This document shows, piece by piece, positions 8,762 to 16,612 of a stretch of 64,000 nucleotides of DNA (position 1 is the first letter of the stretch; the number at the start of each line of letters is the position of its first letter). Made by a program: the position numbers and the translations under genes. The notes beneath the pieces were generated by a model. That model was not told the origin of the DNA, searched no databases, and saw only the letters and a list, made by a program, of their open reading frames with translations. Source of the DNA: Bradyrhizobium sp. DOA9. Its GTDB lineage: Bacteria > Pseudomonadota > Alphaproteobacteria > Rhizobiales > Xanthobacteraceae. The DNA is taken from NCBI RefSeq assembly GCF_000617845.2, contig NZ_DF820425.1, positions 5,896,741-5,960,740 on the forward strand, in the 5' to 3' direction.

Positions 8762-9223
8762 ATGGCAAAGGCGAAGAAGCTGTTCACCATCGGCTATGAG
8801 CAGACACCGCCCAAGGCCGTGCTTGACGAGCTGGAGCAGGCCGGGGTCAAGCTCGTGGTCGACGTGCGCGCGGTGACGTCGTCGCGCCGGCCGGGCTTTT
8901 CCAAGAAGCAGTTGTCGGCGGGCCTCGACGAGCGCGGCATCGGCTACGTCCATCTCGCCGCGCTCGGCACGCCGAAGGAAGGCCGCCTCGCCGCCCGCAG
9001 CGGGCAGTACGACGTGCTGGAGAAGATCTTCTCCAAGCACCTGAAGACGCCGCAGGCGAAAGAAGAGATGGACGAGCTTTCGGCGCTGGTGAAAAAGGCC
9101 GGCCCGGTGTGCCTGCTCTGCTACGAGCGCGACCACACCCACTGCCACCGCCAGATGATCGCGGAGATCATCGAGGAGCGCGACGGGGTGACGGTGAAGA
9201 ATTTGGCGGGGCGGCAGGCCTGA
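8762..9223 (+). CDS. DUF488 family protein
   Basis: 153 aa, starting just after the DUF72 stop. It has the DUF488 signature: FTIGYEQ at the N-terminus, VVDVRAVTSSRRPGFSKKQL, YVHLAALG, and the C-terminal LLCYERDHTHCHRQMIAEII with conserved Cys and His. The Cys/His cluster could bind metal or act in catalysis. Function is not established for the family. Translational spacing indicates an operon with the DUF72 gene. Confidence 0.85.
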   Translation: MAKAKKLFTIGYEQTPPKAVLDELEQAGVKLVVDVRAVTSSRRPGFSKKQLSAGLDERGIGYVHLAALGTPKEGRLAARSGQYDVLEKIFSKHLKTPQAKEEMDELSALVKKAGPVCLLCYERDHTHCHRQMIAEIIEERDGVTVKNLAGRQA

Positions 9224-9237
9224 ACAACTTTCTCCGT

Positions 9238-9318
9238 TCATGGCCGGGCTTGTCCCGTCATCCACGTTGCTCTTCCCAGTGGTCAAGACGTGGATGCCCG
9301 GGACAAGCCAGGGCATGA
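9238..9318. repeat. Long inverted repeat, intergenic palindromic element
   Basis: Arms of about 30 bp: TCATGGCCGGGCTTGTCCCG on the left pairs with CGGGACAAGCCAGGGCATGA on the right, and ATCCACGT with ACGTGGAT inside. It lies between the convergent DUF488 and PhzF genes. It is a typical Bradyrhizobium dispersed palindrome, able to fold into a long RNA hairpin. Confidence 0.65.
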
Positions 9319-9332
9319 CGACGGAGGGAGCG

Positions 9333-10247
9333 TCAACCCTCCCCCGCCAGCCGAAACGTTCCCTCCATCATCTGCACGCAAGCGCCGCCGACGTGAGCGG
9401 ACACGATCTTGCCGTCCTGCTTGCGCACCCGGGTCGAGAGGATGCTGGGGCGACCCATGTCAAAGCCCTGGCCGAGTGTGAGCTTGAGCTCACCGTCGCG
9501 CGCGGGATCGAGGTCGGCGAACAGCGCGGCGGCGGCAACCGTGGCGCTGCCGGTGGCGGGATCCTCGACGAGACCGCTGGCACCGCGCATGAACATGCGC
9601 GCCTGCCGCTCGCAAGGCGCCTCCGCCGGGGGCACGTCGCGCGTATAGAACCACACCGATCGGGCACCGTCGCGCGGCAAGATCCTGCCGAAGGCCGCAG
9701 CATCGGGCCGGGCCCGCTTCAGCGCCTCGCGCGAATGCAGCTCCAGCACCAGAAACGCGTTTCCGACGGTGACGACCTCAGGCTCGTGATTGTCGGTCTT
9801 GATGTCGTCGGCAACGAGCGAGATGCAGCTCGCGGCTTCCGCAGCGGGCAGCTTCGAGAGCCGCGCTAGCTGCTGCGGCGCGGTGAGCTCGGTTCTGGTC
9901 ACTCTGCCCTGCTCTCGGACGATCTCGACCGGGACCAATCCGGCCTTCTCCTCGAACAAGAGGCGCGGCTTCGGCTCTTTCGCCAGCGCGGCCAGCACGA
10001 AGGCGGTGCCGACATTGGGATGGCCCGCAAAGGCGATCTCCTGCACCGGCGTGAAGATCCGCACCTCGGCGTCGTTGGCCTCGTCGCGCGGCGGCAGCAC
10101 GAAGGTGGTCTCGGAATAATTGAACTCGGTGGCGATCGCCTGCATCTGCTGCGTCGTCAGCCCGCCGGCATCGAGCACCACGGCGAGCTGGTTGCCGCCG
10201 AAGGCGCGGTCGGTGAACACGTCGACGGTGACGTAGCGGCGCTGCAT
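9333..10247 (-). CDS. PhzF-family isomerase/epimerase
   Basis: 304 aa from ATG 10247, which follows GAGGAAG; the frame extends 6 codons further but without a site. Family motifs: RRYVTVDVFTDRAFGGNQLAV at the start, the catalytic Glu at 46 (FNYSETTFV), the GHP loop (AFAGHPNVGTA, 73-81) and the second-half GLVEDPATGSA. PhzF in phenazine producers isomerises DHHA; most homologues, like this one with no phenazine genes nearby, are of unknown substrate. It is a single gene flanked by repeats and a cyclase. Confidence 0.88.
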   Translation of the reverse strand: MQRRYVTVDVFTDRAFGGNQLAVVLDAGGLTTQQMQAIATEFNYSETTFVLPPRDEANDAEVRIFTPVQEIAFAGHPNVGTAFVLAALAKEPKPRLLFEEKAGLVPVEIVREQGRVTRTELTAPQQLARLSKLPAAEAASCISLVADDIKTDNHEPEVVTVGNAFLVLELHSREALKRARPDAAAFGRILPRDGARSVWFYTRDVPPAEAPCERQARMFMRGASGLVEDPATGSATVAAAALFADLDPARDGELKLTLGQGFDMGRPSILSTRVRKQDGKIVSAHVGGACVQMMEGTFRLAGEG

Positions 10248-10367
10248 CGTTACTTCCTCATGCAATCGCGACCACGACCGGCCGCATCGCGCAGCACTCT
10301 ACAAGGCGAAAATATCGCTCGTCATGCCCCAAAATTGAGTGCAATCGGAGCAATCAGAGCCGATTCG

Positions 10368-11675
10368 CTAACCCAGCTGAAACACCGGCACTTTCTGCTC
10401 GTAGCCGCGCACCTCGACCTCGCCGAGCGCGATGGCATCGCTGCCGTCATCGCCAAGCGCCTCGCGCACGGATGCGGAGATCAGGAGCTGCGTGCCGAAC
10501 TCCTTGTTCAGCGCCTCGAGCCGGGAGGCGAAGTTCACGGTGTCGCCAATGACGGTGTATTCCTTCCGCCGGGGCGAGCCGATATTGCCGGCGACGACCT
10601 CGCCGAAATGGATGCCGATGCCGATCCGCAATGGCCAGCTCGTCTTCGCGTTGATGCGGTCCATCGCGGTCAGCATCTCGCGCCCTGCGGCAACTGCACG
10701 CTGCGCGGCGTCGGAGGCCTCCAGCGGCGCGCCGAACAGGGCGAGAAAGCCATCCCCCAGGAACTTGTTGACGATGCCGCCGTGCCTGTCGAGGATATCC
10801 ACCAGCACGGCAAAGGCGCCGTCGAGCCGGTCGACCACTTCCTGCGGGCTGCGCGATTGCGCGCCGGCGGTGAAGCCGCGGAAATCAACGAACATCACCG
10901 CGACGCGGCGGACGTCCCCGCCTCCGCCGGTGCCTGCCGTCATCAGCCGCTCCACCACCTGTGGGGACACGTGCTGGCCGAACAGGTTCGTCACCCTGTC
11001 GCGCGCGGTCGCGGCCGCGATGCTCGCGGCGAACTGGCGGCGCAGCTGAGCTCCGACCGCGCCCGCCAGCACGCCGCAGATCAGGATGACGACGCTGCGC
11101 ACCGCATGAAAATAGATCAGGGGATCGCCGGCTTCATCAGTCGCGTTGTAGTGCAGCGCGACCGACAGAAGCCCGGCCGCGGCCACCAGGCCTGTGAATG
11201 CGGAGAGCCAGAAATCGAGCCGCAAGGTCGAGAGGATGACGAAGATGAAGTACATCAGCGGCACGGCAAAGCCGAGCGCCTGGCTTGGACCCATGGTCCG
11301 GGTTTGCAGGATCAGGATCACGGTGGGCAGTGACGTCTCGATCAACGTGCCGATATAGCGCCTGATCACCGGCAGATCGCGATCGAGCCGCAGATTCTTC
11401 CTGATCTGGGTGTGGACCCAGACCTCGAAGAGGATGAAGCCGCCGAGGAGGCCGTAGACCTCGACAATCCCCTCCGTTCCGCGCCACACCCGGTTCACCA
11501 CGCTGGGGTCGATCAGATAGATCGCGGTGAGCAGCAGCAGCATGACGCAACCCGTCGCGATCAGCGCCCGGACCCGCAACAGCTCGGTGCGCAGCACCTC
11601 CCGCGTCAGCTCTCGCTCGAAATTCTCCGACATGACGGCATGCTGCCGCGCTTTCCTGCTCGCAAACTTGGCCAT
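10368..11675 (-). CDS. Membrane-bound class III adenylate cyclase
   Basis: 435 aa from ATG 11675, preceded by GAGGGGCGG. The N-terminal half holds six hydrophobic helices (for example ALIATGCVMLLLLTAIYLI) with no recognised sensor domain. The C-terminal half is a class III cyclase with metal-binding Asp in FVDFRGFT (about 264) and KFLGDGFLALFG, and the Asn/Arg pair in VIGDTVNFASRLEALN. It is expected to make cAMP at the inner membrane. The start is 29 bp after the stop of an ABC-2 permease gene on the same strand, so it may be the last gene of that TetR-headed operon. Confidence 0.88.
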   Translation of the reverse strand: MAKFASRKARQHAVMSENFERELTREVLRTELLRVRALIATGCVMLLLLTAIYLIDPSVVNRVWRGTEGIVEVYGLLGGFILFEVWVHTQIRKNLRLDRDLPVIRRYIGTLIETSLPTVILILQTRTMGPSQALGFAVPLMYFIFVILSTLRLDFWLSAFTGLVAAAGLLSVALHYNATDEAGDPLIYFHAVRSVVILICGVLAGAVGAQLRRQFAASIAAATARDRVTNLFGQHVSPQVVERLMTAGTGGGGDVRRVAVMFVDFRGFTAGAQSRSPQEVVDRLDGAFAVLVDILDRHGGIVNKFLGDGFLALFGAPLEASDAAQRAVAAGREMLTAMDRINAKTSWPLRIGIGIHFGEVVAGNIGSPRRKEYTVIGDTVNFASRLEALNKEFGTQLLISASVREALGDDGSDAIALGEVEVRGYEQKVPVFQLG

Positions 11676-11704
11676 TCCGCCCCTCGATTCCGGGGTATTG
11701 TGCC

Positions 11705-12868
11705 TCAATCCAGCGTGCGGCGGAAGCGCGTCACGGCGATGGTCATGGCAACCAGCATCAGGCCCGCCAGCGCCAGCGTATCGAAGCGCAAATTCTCCAT
11801 GGTCGCGCCCTTCAGCATGATGGCGCGGACGATCCGCAAATAGTGAGTCAGCGGCAGGCATTCGCCGAGATATTGCGCCCAGGCCGGCATGCCTGCGAAC
11901 GGGAACATGAAGCCGGAGAGCAGAATGCTCGGCAGGAAGAACATCATCGACATCTGCATGGCCTGGAGCTGGTTCTGCACCAGGGTCGAGATGGTGTAGC
12001 CGATCGACAGGTTGGTGGTGATGAACAGGGTCGAGAGCAGCGCCAGCAGGACGAGATTGCCGAGCACGGGCACGCCGAACAGGCCAACGCCGATGCCGAT
12101 GATCAGGAAGGCCTGGACGAAGCCGACCAGCACGTAAGGGATGATCTTGCCGAACATCACCTCGACCGGCTTGATCGGCATCGACAACAGGCTCTCCATG
12201 GTGCCGCGCTCGACCTCGCGCGTGACCGAGAGCGCGGTGAAGATCAGCATGGTCATGGTGAGGATGGTGCCGACGAGGCCCGGCACGATGTTGAGGCTGG
12301 AATTCGCGGCCGGATTGTAGCGGGCATGGGCGCGGATCTCGAACGGCATCTCCGGGCGCTCGCCGATATAGAGATCGTGCGCGAGCGCGGTCTGGACCAC
12401 CATGCCGAGCGAGCCGAGCGCCGCGCTTGCGGCGACGGGATCGGTGGCATCGGCCGCAACCAGCAGCGCCGGCCTGTCGCCGCGCCGCACCGCCCGCTCG
12501 AAGCCGCGCGGGATCTCGACGCCGAACAGCACCTTGCCTGACTTCAGGAGGTTGTCGAAATCGTCGACGTCGTGAACCTCGTAGAGGAAGCGGAAATATT
12601 TGGTGTTCTCCAGCGCCTTCAGCACCGAGCGGGCGAGATCGGACTCCTCCTGGAGCAGCACCGCGCTCGGCAGATGGTGCGGCGTGGTGTTGATGGCATA
12701 GCCGAACAGCATCAGCTGCATCACGGGCAGCATCACGATCATCGCAAACGAAACACGGTCGCGCCTCAGCTGGATGAATTCCTTGACCAGCATGGCGTAG
12801 GAACGCCGCAGGAAACCGAAGCGCTCGCGGATGTCGCGCCGTGGTGCGGGATGGTCGACTGCGCTCAT
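11705..12868 (-). CDS. ABC-2 type export permease (YbhS/YbhR-like)
   Basis: 387 aa. One N-terminal membrane helix (VSFAMIVMLPVMQLMLFGYA) is followed by a large periplasmic loop (about 60-185) and a C-terminal block of five helices, the standard ABC-2 layout. The motif SVTREVERGTMESLLSMPIK is the conserved cytoplasmic coupling segment of YbhS/DrrB-type permeases. Its ATG overlaps the stop of the ATPase gene by 4 bp, indicating translational coupling. It exports an unknown small molecule. E. coli has two paralogous permeases (YbhS and YbhR); here there is only one, so it probably works as a homodimer. Confidence 0.88.
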   Translation of the reverse strand: MSAVDHPAPRRDIRERFGFLRRSYAMLVKEFIQLRRDRVSFAMIVMLPVMQLMLFGYAINTTPHHLPSAVLLQEESDLARSVLKALENTKYFRFLYEVHDVDDFDNLLKSGKVLFGVEIPRGFERAVRRGDRPALLVAADATDPVAASAALGSLGMVVQTALAHDLYIGERPEMPFEIRAHARYNPAANSSLNIVPGLVGTILTMTMLIFTALSVTREVERGTMESLLSMPIKPVEVMFGKIIPYVLVGFVQAFLIIGIGVGLFGVPVLGNLVLLALLSTLFITTNLSIGYTISTLVQNQLQAMQMSMMFFLPSILLSGFMFPFAGMPAWAQYLGECLPLTHYLRIVRAIMLKGATMENLRFDTLALAGLMLVAMTIAVTRFRRTLD

Positions 12869-13797
12869 TGGAAATTGTCCTTGGAGCGGCCCATCAGCTC
12901 GATGAACACGTCCTCCAGCGACGGCGACGACTTCTGCCAGTGCAGCCCGCTCCTCTCGCGCCAGGGCGCGATGCTGGCTTCGAGCGCCGGCACGTCGCGG
13001 CCGGAAACATGCAGCGAGGTGCCGAATGGTGCGACCATGTCGATGCCGGGCTTGCCCGTGAGCGCGGCGCCGAGCTCGTTCAGGTCTTCGCCCGTGACGG
13101 TGTAGGTCGTCAGCGCGGATTTCGCGATCACCTCCTCCACCGTGCCGTGCGCCAGCAGGTAGCCGTAGGCGATGTAGGCGATCTCGTGGCAGCGCTCGGC
13201 CTCGTCCATGTAATGGGTCGAGACCAGCACCGTGAGGCCCTCGGCGGCGAGCGCATGGATCTCGTTCCAGAAATCGCGCCGCGCCTTGGGGTCGACGCCG
13301 GCGGTCGGCTCGTCCAGCAGCAACAATTGTGGATTGGGCAGCGTGCAGGCCCCGAGCGCCAGCCGCTGCTTCCAGCCGCCGGAGAGCTCGCCGGCGAGCT
13401 GCTCCTCGCGCCCCGAGAGCCCGAGCCGCTTGATCATGTCGCGCGCGGCACCGCGCGCATCAGGCAGGCCATAGAGCCGCGCCACGAATTCGAGGTTCTC
13501 GCGCACGGAGAGATCCTGGTACAGGCTGAAGCGCTGGGTCATGTAGCCGACCTGACGCTTGATCTTCTCGGCATCGCGGCGGATGTCGTAGCCGAGGCAG
13601 GTGCCCTCGCCGCTATCGGGCGTGAGCAGGCCGCAGAGGATGCGGATGGTGGTGGTCTTGCCCGAGCCGTTGGGCCCGAGGAAGCCGTAGATCGAGCCGC
13701 GCTTCACCTGCATCGACAGATCGTGCACGACCTCGCGCCCGCCGAACGACTTCGTCAGGCCCTTGACGTCGATCGCGATGCCGTTGCCGCCGTTCAT
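12865..13797 (-). CDS. ABC exporter ATP-binding protein (YbhF-like, single nucleotide-binding domain)
   Basis: 310 aa. Walker A GPNGSGKTT at 41-49, a Q-loop in VGYMTQRFSLYQDLSV, the signature LSGGWKQR (a variant of LSGGQ), Walker B LLLLDEPTAGVDP, and the H-loop STHYMDEAERC. The C-terminal extension carries the SLEDVFIELMG motif of the ABC-2 exporter ATPases. Both ends overlap their neighbours by 4 bp (HlyD-like upstream, permease downstream). E. coli YbhF has two ATPase domains in one chain; this one has a single domain. Confidence 0.92.
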   Translation of the reverse strand: MNGGNGIAIDVKGLTKSFGGREVVHDLSMQVKRGSIYGFLGPNGSGKTTTIRILCGLLTPDSGEGTCLGYDIRRDAEKIKRQVGYMTQRFSLYQDLSVRENLEFVARLYGLPDARGAARDMIKRLGLSGREEQLAGELSGGWKQRLALGACTLPNPQLLLLDEPTAGVDPKARRDFWNEIHALAAEGLTVLVSTHYMDEAERCHEIAYIAYGYLLAHGTVEEVIAKSALTTYTVTGEDLNELGAALTGKPGIDMVAPFGTSLHVSGRDVPALEASIAPWRERSGLHWQKSSPSLEDVFIELMGRSKDNFQ

Positions 13798-14582
13798 CGC
13801 TTGTCCGCCACCGGTGTCTTCGGATGGAGGTAGACGTCGATCGGCTGTCCGACGCGCAAGGCATCGGGCCGCGAGGGTCGCGCCTGGATCAGATAGACCA
13901 GCTTGTTGCGTTCATCGAGGCTGTAGATGACCGGCGGCGTGTATTCGGCCGAGGTGGCGATGAAATAGATCTTCGCGGTGAGATCGGCCGCGCAATTGTC
14001 ACAGGAGACACGCACCGTGTCGCCGATCGCGAGCTTCGGCAATTCGGTCTCCGGCACGAAGAAGCGCAGCTTCATGTTGCCGGGGGGCATGATCGAGAGC
14101 ACCGGCCGCTGCGCCGCCACCATCTCGCCCTCGCGGAAATAAATCTGCTGGATGGTGCCGGCGACCGGCGCAAAGCCCTTGCGCCGTGCCATCCGCGTCT
14201 CCGAGGTCGCCACCCGCGCCTCGGCGACGCGCAAGGCGGACACGGCGGCATCGAGATTGGCCTGCGTGCCCGAACCGGTCTTGTTCAGCGAAGCCGCACG
14301 GTCGTAGGTCTGCTGCGCGTTCGCGAGCGTCGCCTTCTGCTGGTTGAGGTCGGCAAGCTGGAGATCGTCATCGACGGAATAGAGGGGATCGCCGACCTTG
14401 ACCTCGTCGCCTTCACGGACGTTGAGCTTGGTGACCCGCCCGGCTTCGTCCGGGCTGACGAAGATCATGTCGGCCTCGACCCAGCCCTGGAAGCCGGGAT
14501 CGCGCTTCTCCTTGCACCCGGCAAGCCCGGTTGCGAGCACAGCGAGCAATGCCAGGACAGAAATTGCTTGCGACGACCTCAT
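13794..14582 (-). CDS. HlyD-family membrane-fusion lipoprotein (YbhG-like)
   Basis: 262 aa. The N-terminus is a lipoprotein signal with lipobox LAGC, Cys at 23. Domains follow the adaptor order: biotinyl-lipoyl half (FVSPDEAGRVTKLNVREGDEVKVGDPL), a short coiled-coil hairpin (about 75-130), the second lipoyl half (KGFAPVAGTIQQIYFREGEMV), and a beta-barrel. It links the ABC-2 exporter to the outer envelope. It overlaps the TetR gene upstream and the ATPase gene downstream by 4 bp each, so the four genes form one coupled operon. Confidence 0.9.
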   Translation of the reverse strand: MRSSQAISVLALLAVLATGLAGCKEKRDPGFQGWVEADMIFVSPDEAGRVTKLNVREGDEVKVGDPLYSVDDDLQLADLNQQKATLANAQQTYDRAASLNKTGSGTQANLDAAVSALRVAEARVATSETRMARRKGFAPVAGTIQQIYFREGEMVAAQRPVLSIMPPGNMKLRFFVPETELPKLAIGDTVRVSCDNCAADLTAKIYFIATSAEYTPPVIYSLDERNKLVYLIQARPSRPDALRVGQPIDVYLHPKTPVADKR

Positions 14583-15274
14583 GTCGTCCTCCGTTCGCCA
14601 AAAATCAAATCGAGATGAACGCGCAGCATCTCCTGCGCATCGAGCGGCGCATGCCGCGCAAACAGGCTCTGCCAGATCACGGCGATCATCGCCGGCGCGA
14701 CCAGGATCTGCGGATAGCGCGCGAGGTCCTTCTGCCGGATCTCGCCGCGGGCGATGCCGAGCTCGATCAGCGCGCGCATGGCCGCGATCCCGCGCGAGAC
14801 CACCTCGCGGTAGTAGAAGTCGGCGACGGACGGAAAGCGCGGCCCCTCCGCCACGATCAGGCGCACCAGATCGCCGCGCCTCGTGCCGATCACCTCCTTC
14901 AGGAAGTTGCCGGCGAACGTCTCGATGAGGTCGCGCACCGAGCCCGCCGGCGGCGGCAGCGTAGCGAGACGCGCGACCACGGGAACGATGACGATGCGCA
15001 CCAGCTCCTCGAACATCGATTCCTTGTCCTTGAAGTGCAGGTAGATCGTGCCCTTGGCGACGCCGGCGCGCTTGGCGATGTCGTCGAGCCTGGTGGCGGC
15101 AAAGCCGCGCGCGATGAACTCTTCCATCGCTGCCTCCACGATCGCCGCACGCCGCTCCGCCGCGCGCGCGGCGCGGTTCGAGGCAGGCGCTGCATCGGGG
15201 CCAGCAGCCGCAGGGTCGCTCGCGCCGGTGGGAGCGGCAGAGGGGGAGGCGGCTTTGGTCGGCTTCTTCGTCAT
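14579..15274 (-). CDS. TetR/AcrR-family repressor of the HlyD-ABC export operon
   Basis: 231 aa. An Ala/Pro-rich extension of about 35 residues precedes the HTH (LDDIAKRAGVAKGTIYLHF, roughly 63-81), and a ligand-binding helical domain follows. It is the first gene of the operon, as CecR/YbiH is next to ybhGFSR in E. coli, and a palindromic site (15284-15303) lies 10 bp upstream of the ATG. Autorepression relieved by an exported compound is the expected logic; the ligand is unknown. The extension is longer than usual for the family. Confidence 0.88.
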   Translation of the reverse strand: MTKKPTKAASPSAAPTGASDPAAAGPDAAPASNRAARAAERRAAIVEAAMEEFIARGFAATRLDDIAKRAGVAKGTIYLHFKDKESMFEELVRIVIVPVVARLATLPPPAGSVRDLIETFAGNFLKEVIGTRRGDLVRLIVAEGPRFPSVADFYYREVVSRGIAAMRALIELGIARGEIRQKDLARYPQILVAPAMIAVIWQSLFARHAPLDAQEMLRVHLDLIFGERRTT

Positions 15275-15283
15275 TCGATATAT

Positions 15284-15303
15284 ATGACTGACCAGTCAGT
15301 CAT
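15284..15303 (-). promoter_or_regulatory. TetR-type palindromic operator
   Basis: ATGACTGACCAGTCAGTCAT. The two 10-bp arms match at 9 positions, with the mismatch at the centre. It lies directly upstream of the TetR gene start and would overlap its promoter or ribosome site, the usual position for autorepression of a TetR-HlyD-ABC operon. Confidence 0.6.
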
Positions 15304-15340
15304 AGTCAAGAGCTTCCAAGGAGGCGCGCGCCGCAAACGA

Positions 15341-15374
15341 ATTAGTATTGACTAATGTATTAGCGCACACTAAT
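15341..15374 (+). promoter_or_regulatory. Two tandem ATTAG-N6-CTAAT operators for the ArsR regulator
   Basis: Copy 1 at 15341-15356 and copy 2 at 15359-15374 are each ATTAG-N6-CTAAT with the same 16-bp geometry, centres 18 bp apart, ending 8 bp before the ArsR start codon. Equal geometry and near two-turn spacing indicate cooperative binding, probably autorepression by the ArsR protein. The repeats are read directly; the regulator match is inferred. Confidence 0.6.
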
Positions 15375-15382
15375 TTGAATCC

Positions 15383-15718
15383 ATGATCGAACCCGCTCCC
15401 AACCCCGTCACCACCGTGATGCGCGCCCTCGCCGATCCGACCCGCCGCGCCGTGTTCGAGCGCGTGTTCGAGAGCAAGGAGATCAGCGTCGCCGAGCTGA
15501 CGCGCGGCAGCGGCGTCACGCAAGGCGCCGTCTCGCAGCACCTGAAGTCGCTGAAGCAGGCAGGCCTCGTCGCCGAGCGCGCCGAGGGCCGCAACGTCTA
15601 TTACCACGCCGCGCCGCAGGGACTCGAGCCGCTGGTCACCTGGATGGACCATTACGGCGTCTTCTGGCGCGAGCGTTTTGAGAACCTGCGTGACCTCTTG
15701 AAGGAGATCGACCCGTGA
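15383..15718 (+). CDS. ArsR-family winged-helix regulator of an AHSA1 operon
   Basis: 111 aa. A winged-helix HTH covers most of the protein: MRALADPTRRAVFERV, ISVAELTRGSGVTQGAVSQHLKSLKQAGLV, and the wing ERAEGRNVYYHA. No CxC metal site is present, so it belongs to the metal-independent ArsR group commonly paired with SRPBCC/AHSA1 genes. The next gene's GTG overlaps this stop. Twin palindromes just upstream suggest autorepression. Confidence 0.9.
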   Translation: MIEPAPNPVTTVMRALADPTRRAVFERVFESKEISVAELTRGSGVTQGAVSQHLKSLKQAGLVAERAEGRNVYYHAAPQGLEPLVTWMDHYGVFWRERFENLRDLLKEIDP

Positions 15719-16176
15719 GTGCTGCCGCGTTGAACGCCGACACAAAAGACATCGTCATCGACGAGGTCTTCCCTCATACCGCCGAGACGATCTGGAAGGC
15801 GCTGACCAGCGCGCAGCTGATCGGGCGCTGGCTGATGCAGCCGACCGGGTTTGAGGCCGTCGAAGGCAAGGCCTTCACCTTCCAGACCAAACCGGGCGGC
15901 CACTGGGACGGCGTGATCCATTGCCGGGTTCTTGAGGTCGTGGCATTCAGGCGCCTCGTCTACGCCTGGAAGGGCGGCGACGAGCGCAACACCGGCTATG
16001 GCGCCCCGCTCGACACCGTCGTGACCTGGTCTCTCACCCCGGTCGAGGCCGGCACGCGGATCCGGCTCGTCCATGCAGGCTTCGTCCTGCCCAGGAACGA
16101 GTCGGCCTACACGGTGATGAGCGGCGGCTGGAAGAAGGTCGTCCGCCAGCTCGATGAGATCAGTGGCGAAGGTTGA
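15715..16176 (+). CDS. AHSA1/SRPBCC-domain protein
   Basis: 153 aa starting with GTG that overlaps the ArsR stop codon by 3 bp. It has the AHSA1-type SRPBCC fold: VFPHTAETIWKALTSAQLIGRWLM near the start, GHWDGVIHCRVLEV in the middle, and the terminal helix GGWKKVVRQLDEI. Members bind hydrophobic ligands in a deep cavity; some act with the ArsR partner as ligand sensors or have detoxifying roles. Ligand unknown. Confidence 0.87.
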   Translation: MSAAALNADTKDIVIDEVFPHTAETIWKALTSAQLIGRWLMQPTGFEAVEGKAFTFQTKPGGHWDGVIHCRVLEVVAFRRLVYAWKGGDERNTGYGAPLDTVVTWSLTPVEAGTRIRLVHAGFVLPRNESAYTVMSGGWKKVVRQLDEISGEG

Positions 16177-16188
16177 GGAGATGTTTCG

Positions 16189-16602
16189 ATGACAAAGCCC
16201 TATGCCGGCGGCTGCGCCTGCGGCGCGATCCGCTATTCGATCGAAGGGGAGCCCCTCTTCAGCAATCATTGCCAGTGCCGGGACTGCCAGCGGGAAAGCG
16301 GCAGCGGCCACGGCTCGTATGCGACCTTCGCACGCGCCGGCGTCACGCTGAGCGGCGAGGCGAAGCTCTGGGACATGGTCGGCAACAGCGGCAACGTGAA
16401 GACGCGCGGCTTCTGTCCGCAGTGCGGCGTGCCTGTGTACCTGACCTTCGCCGCGATGCCGGACATCTTCACCATCCGCGCCGCGAGCCTCGACGAGCCC
16501 GCCCGCTACAGGCCGCAGGCGGTGACCTACGGAGCGCGCGGGCACAACTGGGATCATCTCGACCCGGACTTGCCGAAGTTCGAAGGCATGCCGCCGGCGT
16601 AA
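16189..16602 (+). CDS. GFA/CENP-V-family zinc protein
   Basis: 137 aa. Zinc-binding Cys motifs of the glutathione-dependent formaldehyde-activating family are all present: GGCACGAIRY, NHCQCRDCQRESG, and GFCPQCGVPVY. The family is named for Gfa, proposed to speed formaldehyde-glutathione adduct formation, but many members have other or unknown roles. It starts 12 bp after the AHSA1 stop, so it belongs to the ArsR-controlled operon. The convergent zinc alcohol dehydrogenase follows. Confidence 0.87.
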   Translation: MTKPYAGGCACGAIRYSIEGEPLFSNHCQCRDCQRESGSGHGSYATFARAGVTLSGEAKLWDMVGNSGNVKTRGFCPQCGVPVYLTFAAMPDIFTIRAASLDEPARYRPQAVTYGARGHNWDHLDPDLPKFEGMPPA

Positions 16603-16612
16603 GGTACCGGCG

